Assembly: GCA_933207985.1 (NCBI GenBank)
Contig: OW240913.1
Coordinates: 356,036,866 to 356,100,865 of the forward strand
Reading direction: 5' to 3'
Length of the DNA: 64,000 bases
Source: Pelobates cultripes
Taxonomy: Eukaryota > Chordata > Amphibia > Anura > Pelobatidae
Shown: piece after piece, positions 22,256 to 32,060 of the stretch
Layout of the letters: the number at the start of each line of letters is the position of its first letter
How positions within the stretch are numbered: position 1 is the first letter of the stretch
Position numbers and translations under genes: made by a program
The notes under the pieces: model-generated
Told to the model about the DNA's origin: nothing
What the model saw: the letters and a program-made list of their open reading frames with translations, nothing else
Databases searched by the model: none

Positions 22256-22910
22256 TGTAGCTGGACATTGCCAACAAACTCATCCTGCTGGACGATGGTG
22301 CTCACTGTCTCTTCTGCATGCTTCTATGACACGCCAGACTGAGGGATAGCAGTGGCCAATTTAGTTGAAGAACTTATTATTCAATCCTTCACAGACGTTG
22401 TTGGTATGAGCACTGTTGTTCATGGTGTTGTCATGATGGGCACACTCTCTACATCACTGCGCTTGAAAACTGGCATCTGAATCATTCAAAAGATTCCACA
22501 AATAAGTATTAGCAAAATACATGAGCAACTCCCAAGTTTCAGATGGATATTGTTTTATGATTTGATTGAGGAATCTCATAACTTCATCAACATCTTCAAA
22601 GGGTAAAAGAGCTAAAGCATCAATCATGCCACAAAACAAACAAAATCAGCATTAACAATGTACTGTGCTGCCAGGCCAAGTTCCTGGATATTACGCTAAG
22701 TGGACAACGTAAGATGATAGAAACAACCTTTGCTCTCCATATTGCTGCTAAACATTACAAGAACAGCTCTCATTATACCATCTTCAAAGTCATTCACTAC
22801 AGTTTGCCCATTGATATTATAATTTAGGTCTGTGCATTTATTAAGTAGAACTTGCAAGTGTTCTTCGTAGGTTGGCATGAGTCTTGTTTGGAAGAAGAGC
22901 GTTCACTAAA
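22256..22910 (-). pseudogene. MULE-type transposase remnant
   Basis: On the minus strand, the pieces in order are EEHLQVLLNKCTDLNYNING, VVNDFEDGIMRAVLVMFSS, GCFYHLTLST, LFCGMIDALALLPFEDVDEV, PSETWELLMYFANTYLWN, then HTNNVCEGLNNKFFN and PSVWRVIEACRRD. The D-F-E-x-A-like segment followed by the C-F-x-H motif and the downstream N-N segment is the MULE catalytic domain pattern, known in animals from FLYWCH/MULE proteins. Stops and frameshifts separate the pieces. No terminal inverted repeats were identified. Confidence 0.78.
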
Positions 22911-22974
22911 GTAATTGCTGTTGTTGTGGAATCAATCAAGTAATTGATTATCTTGCATATCTGCCCCCGGCCAA

Positions 22975-23300
22975 ATTAAAGTATGCGTGCACGCTCCTGA
23001 AGTAATTCACACCAGACACAGGTTTTGGGTTAATGAAAAACTTGAGGAAGGAAGAATTTATTCCAGGGGGACGGCATGCCCCTTATAAAGCAAAATTACA
23101 TCATATGCATTGTCAGAGATAACAGAGAATAATACATCAATAATTGGTTAGGTGTTAAGTGGTTCATCTATTGCTCTTTCTATAGGGTGTGATGTCACTG
23201 GCATCATGGAGGTCTCCCCCAGATTCCCGCGCCATCTAGTTAATGTGGGTGTTCATTGATGACAAGGGAAACTCCCTAGCGGCCATTTTAAGTAAATCAT
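22975..23300 (-). promoter_or_regulatory. Probable LTR fragment with TATA and poly(A) signal
   Basis: Read on the minus strand, the order is ACCAATTATTG, then GCTTTATAAGGGG, then GGAATAAATTCTTCC about 30 bp later, then a stretch ending ATTTGGCCGGGGGCAGAT, similar to the LTR-to-primer-binding-site transition of retroelements. Neither LTR boundary nor a target duplication was identified, so this could be a solo LTR or a coincidence. Confidence 0.42.
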
Positions 23301-24104
23301 GTATAATACTGAATAATGCTGATTGTGGCATTTTACTAACATAAATTGGGTTAATATTTTTGTCCAGAACAGCTGTATCACCAGAAGATGAGATAAAGCT
23401 GTTTGAATATAGTTGCCACCATAGAAAAGTTGCCATTCATATATAGTGTGTCAGTGCCAGCAAGGTTCACTTGAACCATACAATAGAATGAGGTTATTTA
23501 CCGGTATATTTGTTCCTTCTCCATAGAGTAAAAACCTCTTTTGGATTAGGACCAATTGACCAAGTAAACTCAGGCAGGAATTTCATCTAGATCTTTTAGC
23601 AGACGTGATACAGGTGGTGTTGGCCATTGGTTGTGCAGAGTTTATTAGCAAGTATCAGCAGAGGTTATGAGTGTGTGTATGTCATCACCACACGGACTCA
23701 CGTCATGTTAGCATCTTGGTCTTTCATCCAGTTGTGTACTTTGACAATATGTATTTGGCGTTTATCTGGGTCATGGTTGTGAGACTAGCGTGTCTCTGAT
23801 TTTCTCTCTGTAGGTTTGCCATCATGCTGCGCTATTGTACTAAATACAAATATTGCTGATCCACAATTGTACTGGGCGCCAAACCTTCAACCATGGCCAG
23901 ATAACATAGAAGGCCCAGCTTGTTGTGATAGGCTCACACTACTAGCTTAACTGTTTACTCTAATCTCAGTCAGTGGAGAGTGGGAGACCTAGTTATATTG
24001 TAAATGAAAAATGGAATGGTAGTTTGGGCAATTTGTGCAGTGTGTGTGGAGGTAAGGGGTGAAATTACAGAACCTCCTCCCCACCCCCCCTCCCCAGTAG
24101 TGTG
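23301..24104. other. No gene seen
   Basis: Sequence of ordinary composition. A C-rich tract at 24075-24095 precedes a tandem array. No exon or element end recognised. Confidence 0.4.
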
Positions 24105-24320
24105 CAGTGTATACAGGGGTATTATAATGTGCAGAGTGTGCTGGGATATTACAGAGCCCCCAGTAATGTGCAGTGTGTACTGGGATATTACAGAGCCCCC
24201 AGTAATGTAAGGTGTGTACTGGGATATTACAGAACCCCAGTAATGTAAGGTGTGTACTGGGATATTACAGAACCCCCAGTAATGTGCAGTATGTACTGGG
24301 ATATTACAGAGCCAACAACT
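24105..24320. repeat. 39-bp tandem repeat
   Basis: About five to six units of CCCCAGTAATGTGCAGTGTG plus TACTGGGATATTACAGAGC, with small variations (AAGGTG for GCAGTG). Confidence 0.9.
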
Positions 24321-24643
24321 AAAACTACATTTGCATCATATACATCATACTTGTATATGTATCAGAAATATACAAATGCATTCACACTCATAGAATTTTA
24401 CACATGACCCAAATATTTGTCAGAATGTGATATTTATGGTTACACACTAACCACTCAACTATAGCAAATTGGAAATACAAACTGAAATATTTGATGTTTA
24501 AGTAACCAAGCTGTGACAATAATTGAGTTGGACAATATCTCGAAATCAGCTATTTTTGCTTTAATTTTGCAATGCAAAAAGTATTAATGTAGATCTGTCA
24601 TGCTTTATATAACTGCACAGCACACTTATTGAGCAGTGGGGTG
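24321..24643. other. No gene seen
   Basis: AT-rich unique-looking sequence up to the left end of the Tc1-like element. Confidence 0.5.
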
Positions 24644-24649
24644 TACACT

Positions 24650-25097
24650 TGTGGTGACATTCTGTCATCAAACTAATATGGTGACCAGGGGTCATGTGAC
24701 CAAGCTCATGTTTGCCTTTCTTACAGTGGGATAAGCTTTACCCTTTGATATGGTAATTGGGTAATTCGATACCTTTACAAGTCAGGAAAGAGATAACTAC
24801 TTCCCCCTATCTCCATTCCTCTCTGTTCCTTCTTGGCTGTGCTACTGAGCAGTCCTTTAAGCAGACATGGCCTAATTTCTATCATGGTGAACTGTGAGTG
24901 GGATTTTATAAGATGTAGTTGTTATTGTTAGTTAGGTTGTTGTTGCTGTTGTTGGTGGTATAGTTAGTTAGATTGTGTGTCATTATTTGTATGTTGTTGT
25001 TGTTTTGTCTCTGAATAAATATTTGTTAAAGTAGACGGACCAGAGTTTATATGTGTATGCGTACATAATAATTTAAAGAGTTTGGTAATACACCACA
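24650..25097 (+). repeat. 5' LTR of ERV copy 1
   Basis: 448 bp, starting TGTGGTGACATTCTG and ending AATACACCACA. A TATA-like TTTTATAAG is near 24905 and a poly(A) signal GAATAAATA near 25014. The first 200 bp match the 3' LTR; the rest, including the R and U5 part, differs and is rich in GTT repeats. Confidence 0.88.
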
Positions 25098-25099
25098 TT

Positions 25100-25112
25100 T
25101 GTCGACCACGAA
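25100..25112 (+). promoter_or_regulatory. Primer-binding site, ERV copy 1
   Basis: TGTCGACCACGAA starts three bases after the LTR. Copy 2 has TGGCGACCACGAA at the same place, so copy 1 carries one change. From family knowledge this fits the 3' end of an arginine tRNA; the assignment is from memory. Confidence 0.65.
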
Positions 25113-25229
25113 TTTTAGACTTCTACAAAGGTTATTTATGAGGTAATAACACATTAATAGATAGTCAGATTTATTTTTTGGAAAAAAAAAAAGTACTTTG
25201 TTAATTATCCTCTACATGGGAAATCAAGG

Positions 25230-26400
25230 GCTGATTGTGTTTGGAGTCTAGTTCTGGCCTCCATTTTAATATACCAGCTTAGGCATCAGGCCTCAATTTT
25301 GAATATATTATTAATTTTTTTGTGTGTTTCAAATACCTGAGTTGAGTTTTGTTGTGTTTTGACTGTCAGAGTACAGGCCTAGCCCTGCATTTTAATACAC
25401 TATAGTAGGCTTCCATGCGGCTTCTTTTTGTATTTGAATGATGATTTGATTCCTCTGTATCCTAATGCAGGCCTCCATTTTAATATACAAGCTTGGGCAT
25501 CAGGCCTCAATTTTAAATATATTTATATATATTTAAATATATTATTGTTTTAGTTGTGTGTTTCAAATACCTGAGTTTGTTGTGTTTTGACTACCATAGT
25601 TCAGGCCTAGTAGTTTTTCAGGCCTTATTTTTTTTTTTTTTAATAGACTACCAGCATAGGCCTCAATTTTGAATATATTATTGTTTTTAATCCTTTATAT
25701 TGTACTAGCTTATTTTGATACATAAAACACAGGTATAATACAGGTTGTTTTTTGTGGGTTTCAAATATCTGAGTTGAGTTTTGTTGTGTTTTGTGTTGTC
25801 AGAGTACAGGCCTAGCCCTGCATTTTAATACGCTATAGTAGGCTTCCATGCGGATTCTTTTTGTATTTGAATGCTGATTTGATTCTTTTGTATCCTAATG
25901 CAGCCCCCCATTTAATATACAAGCTTGGGCATCAGGCCTCGATTTTGAATATATTATTAGTTTTTTTGTGTGTTTCAAATATCTGAGTCGAGTTTTATTG
26001 GGTTTTGACTATCAGAGTACAGGCCTAGCCCTGCATTATAATAGGCTTCCATGCTGCTTCTTTTTGTATTTGAATGCTGATTTGATTACAATAGTTCAGG
26101 CCTAGTAGTTTTTTCAGGCCTTCATTTTTTAATACACTACCAGCATAGGCTTCAATTTTGAATATATTAATCCTTTATATTGTACTAGCTTATTGTACAT
26201 AAAACAAAAGTATAATAAAGGTTTTTTTGTGTGTTTCAAATATTCTATCATAGTACAGGCCTAGAAAAATTATATTTTTTTTATTTATTTCAGGCCTGCA
26301 TTTTAATACACTATAGGCTTCCATACTTTTTACTTTTTGCGTGTGTCTTGAATATCCTAGTTCAGGTATAACTCCTACCCTCCAGGCCTTGCTATTATTT
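25230..26400 (+). repeat. Expanded leader repeats in ERV copy 1
   Basis: Blocks such as GCCTAGCCCTGCATT (about 25379, 25811 and 26026), GGCCTC(C/A)ATTTTAATATA and TTTCAAATACCTGAGTTGAG recur in the same order at about 215- or 430-bp spacing. Copy 2 contains this block only once (52020-52260), so the array expanded in this lineage. It has no coding potential. Confidence 0.8.
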
Positions 26401-26758
26401 TTTAATATGCTAATTTTGGCACTACTGGTTTTGAAGTTAATTAGCAAGTATTACCTTCACCATACTAAGGTAAATATAATTTGCATTGTGGATACTAGTC
26501 TATTTTGCTACATATAACAAAACTGGGCGTGTGTTTAGGGCATATCCTAAATCAAGCTTCACAGTAGAGTTGTGGATATTGTGTTCCCCACCCATTGTGT
26601 TTAGCATACGAAGGTAATTGAGTTTTGTTTTTTGTTTTTTCTATTTACACCTGGCCTACTGAATAGACATCAACTATTGATGGCTATTCAGAAGCGTGCT
26701 ACTTTAGTTGCAAATTGATTTAAATTGGGTTCTTACTTGGGTGAGTAAAAGAGTAGGA

Positions 26759-28689
26759 ATGTCTTTTCAAGGGGCCAAATACTTTTCCACAGAAGTACGT
26801 GAGTACTTTAGGACAGTGTTTCCCAACCCAGTCCTCAAGGCACACCTACCAGTCCAGAATTTAGGGATTACCCAGTTGTGTCTAAGGTGTTTTTTTTCTT
26901 CTTTGTAAAAACACCTTAGACACAACTGGGTAATCCCTAAATCCTGGACTGGTAGGTGTGCCTTGAGGACTGGGTTGGGAAACACTGCTTTAGGAGACAT
27001 ATTCAAAAACATGATGGTCCATATGAGCTTCCAGAGCCAGCAAACTCGGACAGTGAAAAAGAGGAGAGATTAATGGATGTACTAACACAAATTGTAAATA
27101 ACAAAAAGTATAGAACAAAGAAAAGAAAAAGTTTGGTCACACAAGCTGTTGTAGCCACAATAGGAGGCCTAATAGACATAGTTGTAGAATTACGGCAGCA
27201 TAATTTGTAAACAACAAATAAAATGGAGGAAGCAATGGACAAAAGGTATTGTTTAAAAATTGCAGCTTTGAGAACAACTACAATTGTTTGGGAACTCGAA
27301 AAGGAGTTAGGAGAAATAGAACAACAGAGAGATGCATATAGTGCTAAGATCACTGAACTCAAAGACCTAGTCATGGAATATAAAATGAAAATGAAAGAAA
27401 ACACAAATAAATGGGATAAGGAGATTCCTATAGTATGCCCAGACCAGTCTTATTTTATATCTGAAAGTAAAGAACCAGTGCTGGGAACAAAACACAAGGG
27501 AAATGTACCGATTGTAAATTGTGTCCCACAAGCCCCTATAATAATAACTGAACATTTTAATGTAAGAGAAATGCCTACTAGCTTCTCTAGACAGAAAAGG
27601 ACTATGTCAATCACGGACAAAGATAATTTCCAGAAATGGTGGGGAAGTATGCCAACTGACAACCTTAACACCTTTACACATTGGTTTATGAGGGGAGCAA
27701 ATAGAGCTAAAAAAGGAGGTCTTAAGAATGGACAGAACTGTTAGAATATGCTGTGGGTCCTTTGGCTAGCAGACTATTTGGATTTAATAACAGTGTGTCT
27801 GATCAGGCAGGAAGAATTGCTGCAACAATTTTCTATCTACTCAGCATAGAGAAAGACACAGTTAATATTATGATGAGGCCAGCAGATGGTCCTAGAGAGG
27901 TAGCTCAAAAGATATTATTCTGGTATACGCTACGCCAACCTCAACAGCCTCTGGTCTTGGGCTCACCAGAACACATTGCTAAAGTAATGGAAGCCCTTCC
28001 CTGGGAGTGTCAAGAATATGTGAGGCTTTTTGATCCAACACCAGCAGACTTAGAAATGGTACTAACTAGAGCTGACAATTGGTGGATCAAGCATCCTTCC
28101 TCAGAACAGGTCTTCTCTGTTTCAGCCATAAGAACATTCAAGGTCGACTCTGGTAGAGATATAGATGGTAAATGGAGAAGCCGGAGGTGGGATGTACCCC
28201 AGAACAAGAGGGATAATGAGAACTGGAGACCAAAACAGGACTTTTTTTTGTTTTGTTAATCTGTTGAGACCAAAACAGGACTTTGACAAAAGATGGAGAG
28301 ATACACAGAGGGACCATAGGAATGTAAAGGGAGATAATTGGAGGAATAGATGGGAGGGGCCTAAGGTAATCAATAATAATTGGAATAATAAAAATACCTG
28401 GGAGAGGCTAAAAAAGACAGATATTAACTGGGAAAATCACAATTGGGGAGAAAAACGGAGAAACAACAGGAACAGTTATTCGGAGAATAATTGGAGAAGG
28501 AACCATAGATGGGATGAGCATCAGACCAATAGACGGAATTGGGATAATTGGAGGAATAAAGAAGGGAATAGAGACTACTGGGACCTAAAGAGACAGACTG
28601 AAAGATTGGAGGCAGACGTGAAAGCGCTGAGGGAACAGTTGAGAGAGGAGGAAAAGATTGATCAATTGGGGGGTCTCAGCAATCAATAA
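26759..28689 (+). pseudogene. gag pseudogene, ERV copy 1
   Basis: The start MSFQGAKYFSTEV at 26759 corresponds to the start of the intact gag in copy 2. Breaks, in order: a 174-bp hAT MITE inserted after the TTTAGGA at 26813; a stop at 27208-27210 after RQHNL; a frame change near 27722 after KKGGL; and a T-rich insertion with a 16-bp duplication (GAGACCAAAACAGGAC) at about 28228-28280. The rest matches copy 2: the coiled-coil region, the WWGSMPTD capsid-like region and the W/N/R-rich tail ending SNQ at 28689. It cannot make a full-length protein. Confidence 0.88.
26814..26987. mobile_element. hAT hairpin MITE inside gag of ERV copy 1
   Basis: The ends are CAGTGTTTCCCAACC in perfect inverted orientation, and most of the 174 bp forms one long hairpin with a central TTTTTTTTCTTCTTTG loop. 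The flanks are identical 8-mers CTTTAGGA at 26806-26813 and 26988-26995, the hAT target duplication. It inserted after the provirus. Confidence 0.95.
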
Positions 28690-28744
28690 CACTCATAATT
28701 TTGTGTTGCTCTCTACATCTGTATGTATGTTTGTTTTTCTTTTG

Positions 28745-29203
28745 TTTTGTTCTTTCTCTCAGGCTTCCAGTCTCCCATTTAGCTATACCTTTCTAATGAT
28801 GAGATCTAGTGTTCCCACAGAGCAAGGCAAAGCTGTATTAGGATGATGCAACAGAAGATCGTAGTGGATCCTTGTTACAGGATGGATAAGTATAAGCTGT
28901 ATCACAGTAGGGATGGGAGACAGGCAATACAGCCAGAATATACTCCACATAAGGGAGAAGATTAGAGTCTATATTTTAATAATCCTTCTATTTCCGGAAA
29001 AACGGCGACAGTGTTTTAGGCAAAGCAGGGTGTCAGGAAAAACGGGACAATTTGCAGCTCTACTGGGAGGAGTCGGAACTGGATTGAGAGTATGGAATTC
29101 TGCAAATATCACATCCAGTCCTACAAACTTTGCCACTAGTACTCATGCTCATAATTACACTATACTTTTGTGTGGCAATGAAATAGATGAGGAAGAAACT
29201 TGA
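28745..29203 (+). pseudogene. env remnant, ERV copy 1
   Basis: A pyrimidine tract ending TTCTTTCTCTCAG near 28760 looks like the env splice acceptor and is conserved in copy 2. The open frame 28913-29203 encodes a basic RRQ-type stretch and then a hydrophobic segment with LLGGVGTGLRVWNS, resembling the start of a retroviral transmembrane subunit. It then runs into a short unrelated C-terminus ending EIDEEET. Most of both Env subunits is missing. The identification rests on this short motif. Confidence 0.6.
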
Positions 29204-29489
29204 AAAGGGGGATTTTTTTTTGTTTGTTTCTCTCTCTCTCTCTTTCTCTCTCATACATTCTTCAATAAAGTTTAACATTGCACACACACACTCACCTAAA
29301 TTCTATAAGTTCTGATTTTTGTGACACTTTGTATAATATGTGAATTGACAGCCATAGGAAAGTACAGGAGAACTTATGTCGCTGAGGGAACTATTCCGGA
29401 GGGACAGTGGGTTGAATTTCTCCTGTATATCAGGTTTTTGCTCCCACTAGGTTCTCTTGTACTAGAGGGATAACTAGATAATGGAGCAA

Positions 29490-29683
29490 CATAGAAGAAG
29501 AAAAAGTGGGAGAATGTGGGGTGATGCAACCCCTATTTGACTTTTCTTTTACCTTGCTTATATCACTCACTATAATTCCTGTGCTCCCCTTTCCTACTTC
29601 AGATCTCATAGTTTAGATAGATAAGAGGGATATATTACTATTTTTAAATGTGCTCAATATAAGAGAAGAAAAAGTGAGGGAAT
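29490..29683 (+). promoter_or_regulatory. Polypurine tract, present twice
   Basis: The functional-looking tract AGAGAAGAAAAAGTGAGGGA lies at about 29662-29681, right against the LTR start TGTGG at 29683. A second very similar tract, GAAGAAGAAAAAGTGGGAGA, lies 168 bp upstream and is also followed by TGTGG (29515). Copy 2 has the same pair with a 166-bp spacing. Confidence 0.75.
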
Positions 29684-30183
29684 GTGGTGACATTCTGTCA
29701 TCAAACTAATATGGTGACCAGGGGTCATGTGACCAAGCTCATGTTTGCCTTTCTTACAGTGGGATAAGCTTTACCCTTTGATATGGTAATTGGGTAATTT
29801 ACAAGTCAGGAAAGAGATAACAACTTCCCCCCATCTCCATTCCTCTCTGTTCCTTCTTGACTGTGCTACAGAGCAGATGCCATGTGCTATCTTGGTGAAC
29901 CATGTTACACTCTGTTGCTTCATTTTCTTCCTTGGTGGATGTGATGTTGAACTTGCAGCAGTGAGCCATTACTAGATGTGAAGGCCTAACCGTGGGTGAG
30001 ATCAAATGTGTGGGGAACAGGATTACTATATAGATAGATAGATTTAAAAAGGGTTGTTGCTCCGTGGGCCTGGGCTGTGTGTTTGTGATACATTTATAGT
30101 ATTGTGTTGTTGTCTTTTAATAAATACCTTTTAATGTAGACGAACCTTGTGTAATATATATATTAATTTGGTGATACACCACA
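29683..30183 (+). repeat. 3' LTR of ERV copy 1
   Basis: 501 bp, TGTGGTGACATTC to GGTGATACACCACA. It resembles both LTRs of copy 2 along its full length, with TATA-like ACTATATAG near 30025 and a poly(A) signal TTTTAATAAATACC near 30115. It differs from its own 5' LTR after about 200 bp. Confidence 0.9.
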
Positions 30184-30339
30184 ACACTGATCAGGTACAA
30201 CATTAAAATCATTGACAGGTGAAGTGAATAACATTGATTAATTATATTGTTACAATGTCACCTGTAAAGGGATGGGATATATTAGGCAGCAAGTTAACAG
30301 TCAGTTGCTGAATTTCATGTGTTGGAAGCAGGTAAAATG

Positions 30340-31042
30340 GACAAACAAAAACATCCGAGTGATTTAGACCATGGTCAAATAGTAATGGCTAGACGACTGG
30401 GTCAGAGCATCTCCAAATGATAAGTCTTGTCGGGTGTTCCTAGTATGTAGTGGTTAGTACCTACAAAAAGTAGTGCAATGAAGGACAACTAGTGAACTGG
30501 CATCAGGGTCATGGGTGTCCAAGGCGAATGCTAGCTCATCTGATCCAATCACACAGAAGAGCTACTGTAGCTCAAATTTCTGAAACTAGTATTGCTAGAG
30601 ATGTGTCAAAGCACCCAATGCATCGGTTTGTCTGTGTAGGGACTGCGTAACTGCATTAGAGTGCACATGATGAACCCTGTTCACGGCCAAAAGTGCCTTT
30701 AATGCACTATAAAAAGCATCTGCACTGGACCAATGGGAGAAGGTTGCCTGATCTGATGAATCATGTTTTCTTTTAGATCAGGTGGATGGCTAGGTGCTGT
30801 TTGTTTACATGCGGAACCGATAGAAGCAGGGTGCATTATAGGAAGAAGAGGCAGTGTTTTTCTGGAAAACCTTCGGTTCTGGCATTCATATGGATGCTAC
30901 TTTGACATGTACTACCTACCTAGAGATTGCTGCAGACCACAAATACCCCTTCATGGCACTGGTGTTCCCTGATGACAGTGGCCTCTTTCGGCAGGATAAT
31001 GCACCCTGCCATACTACAAAAAATTGTTCAGGAATGGTTTGA
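30340..31042 (+). pseudogene. Transposase remnant of the split Tc1-like element
   Basis: It starts MDKQKHPSDLDHGQIVMARR and meets stops soon after. Later pieces include SDESCF-like sequence near 30755 and, in 30854-31042, FWKTFGSGIHMDATLTCTTY, DHKYPFMALVFPDDS and RQDNAPCHTTKN, the second catalytic aspartate region of Tc1 transposases. Many stops and frameshifts show long decay. Termini and motif order support Tc1. Confidence 0.78.
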
Positions 31043-31281
31043 GGAACTTTACAAAGAGTTCAAGGTTTCAATCTGATTGAGTAAGCATCTTTAGGATGTG
31101 CAGGAACAACACATCCAATCAATGGAGTTAAGTTCTATTACTTGCAGAATTTAAAGGATTTGCTTCTAATCTGTTGGTGCCAGATACCACAGGACATGTT
31201 CCGAGGAGCCAATGCCTCAACCCATCAGAGCTGTTTTAGCACATGAGGCAGGAGGTTTTAATGTTGAGGGTGATCAGTGTA

Positions 31282-31600
31282 TAGATATGTTTAGATAAAA
31301 TATTATGACAGCACACTTATAAAGACTCTAACACTCCTCAATATGAACATAATACAAAGAAAAAGAAGAGAAGGTTGCGCCTGTATATTATAAATATATT
31401 TAAATAAAATATGTATAAAAAAAATTATATGGGGATTATACCACCTACGCGCTACACACCGAGCAGTGAATTTATCTTAATTCCAAGGCTCAAGCTTATA
31501 GGTGTCATATAATGATATCCTATATTAAAATTGGCTAACGTGGACTCAGGAAAGGAAATGCTTGATGCTTAACACAACACTTAAGACCATATATGTCTAG
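31282..31600. other. No gene seen
   Basis: AT-rich sequence with no recognised feature; it may include the upstream part of the LTR-like block that follows. Confidence 0.45.
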
Positions 31601-32060
31601 TTCCGGGAGCAATGAGCCCCCACCTGAGATGTCTCTTCTCTAATCTTTTTGTTCTTTCTTACCTTGGAACTTATTTGTTATGTGTACATGACATTCATCC
31701 CTATGTCTTATCTGTACTCCCTTCCTATTACTGTCCAATGAGTATTTGGACGTAAGCACTTACTTTTTAATGTATAAAACCCAGCTGATGAATAAAACGG
31801 CAGATGCTTATTTTGAATACCAACAGGTGTCTAATGCTCGCTTCTCCAAGTGCACTTGTAATAATAATTTGGGCTTCCTCTGAATATAACAAAGATCATT
31901 ATTTGGATCCACAACAACTTGGTGCAGTGAAACGCGGGATCAGACGAATCCAGTTCATCCGGACCCAGAAGGGTTGGCTTAGAGCCCAGATGGTTAATCA
32001 GCTGCAGCGGGTAAGAAAAAGCTTTTATTTTTCTACCTATAAATGATTTTGACTCTCTGG
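31601..32060 (+). promoter_or_regulatory. Probable LTR end and leader of an ERV-like element
   Basis: TGTATAAAACCCAGC (about 31770) is followed by GAATAAAACGG about 15 bp later, a compact TATA and poly(A) arrangement seen in some LTRs. About 120 bp on, CCACAACAAC precedes TTGGTGCAGTGAAACGCGGG, which looks like an LTR end and a primer-binding site. A GCGGGTAAGAAA donor-like site follows near 32008. No gag or second LTR was found, and the LTR start was not located. Confidence 0.45.

Larger units (their letters stand above)
24650..30183 (+). mobile_element. ERV-like LTR element, copy 1 (gag only, pol absent)
   Basis: Both ends are TG...CA LTRs, flanked by the identical 5-bp duplications ACACT at 24645-24649 and 30184-30188. 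Internal order: primer-binding site, long repetitive leader, gag (broken), a splice-acceptor-like site, an env scrap, a polypurine tract, then the 3' LTR. No protease, RT or integrase coding is present in the 5.5 kb. The two LTRs are similar for about the first 200 bp and then unlike, which is abnormal for one insertion. Copy 2 lies at 47719-52817. Confidence 0.9.
24644..31281 (+). mobile_element. Tc1-like element, split by a provirus
   Basis: The left end is TA (24644-24645) then CACT, interrupted by the provirus at 24650. Sequence resumes at 30184 with a duplicated ACACT, then GATCAGGTACAACATT. The right end reads TGATCAGTG (to 31279) followed by TA. The termini are thus CACTGATCA in inverted orientation with TA target sites. 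Without the provirus the element is about 1.1 kb. Its transposase is degraded. The provirus entered only four bases inside the terminus. Confidence 0.85.
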
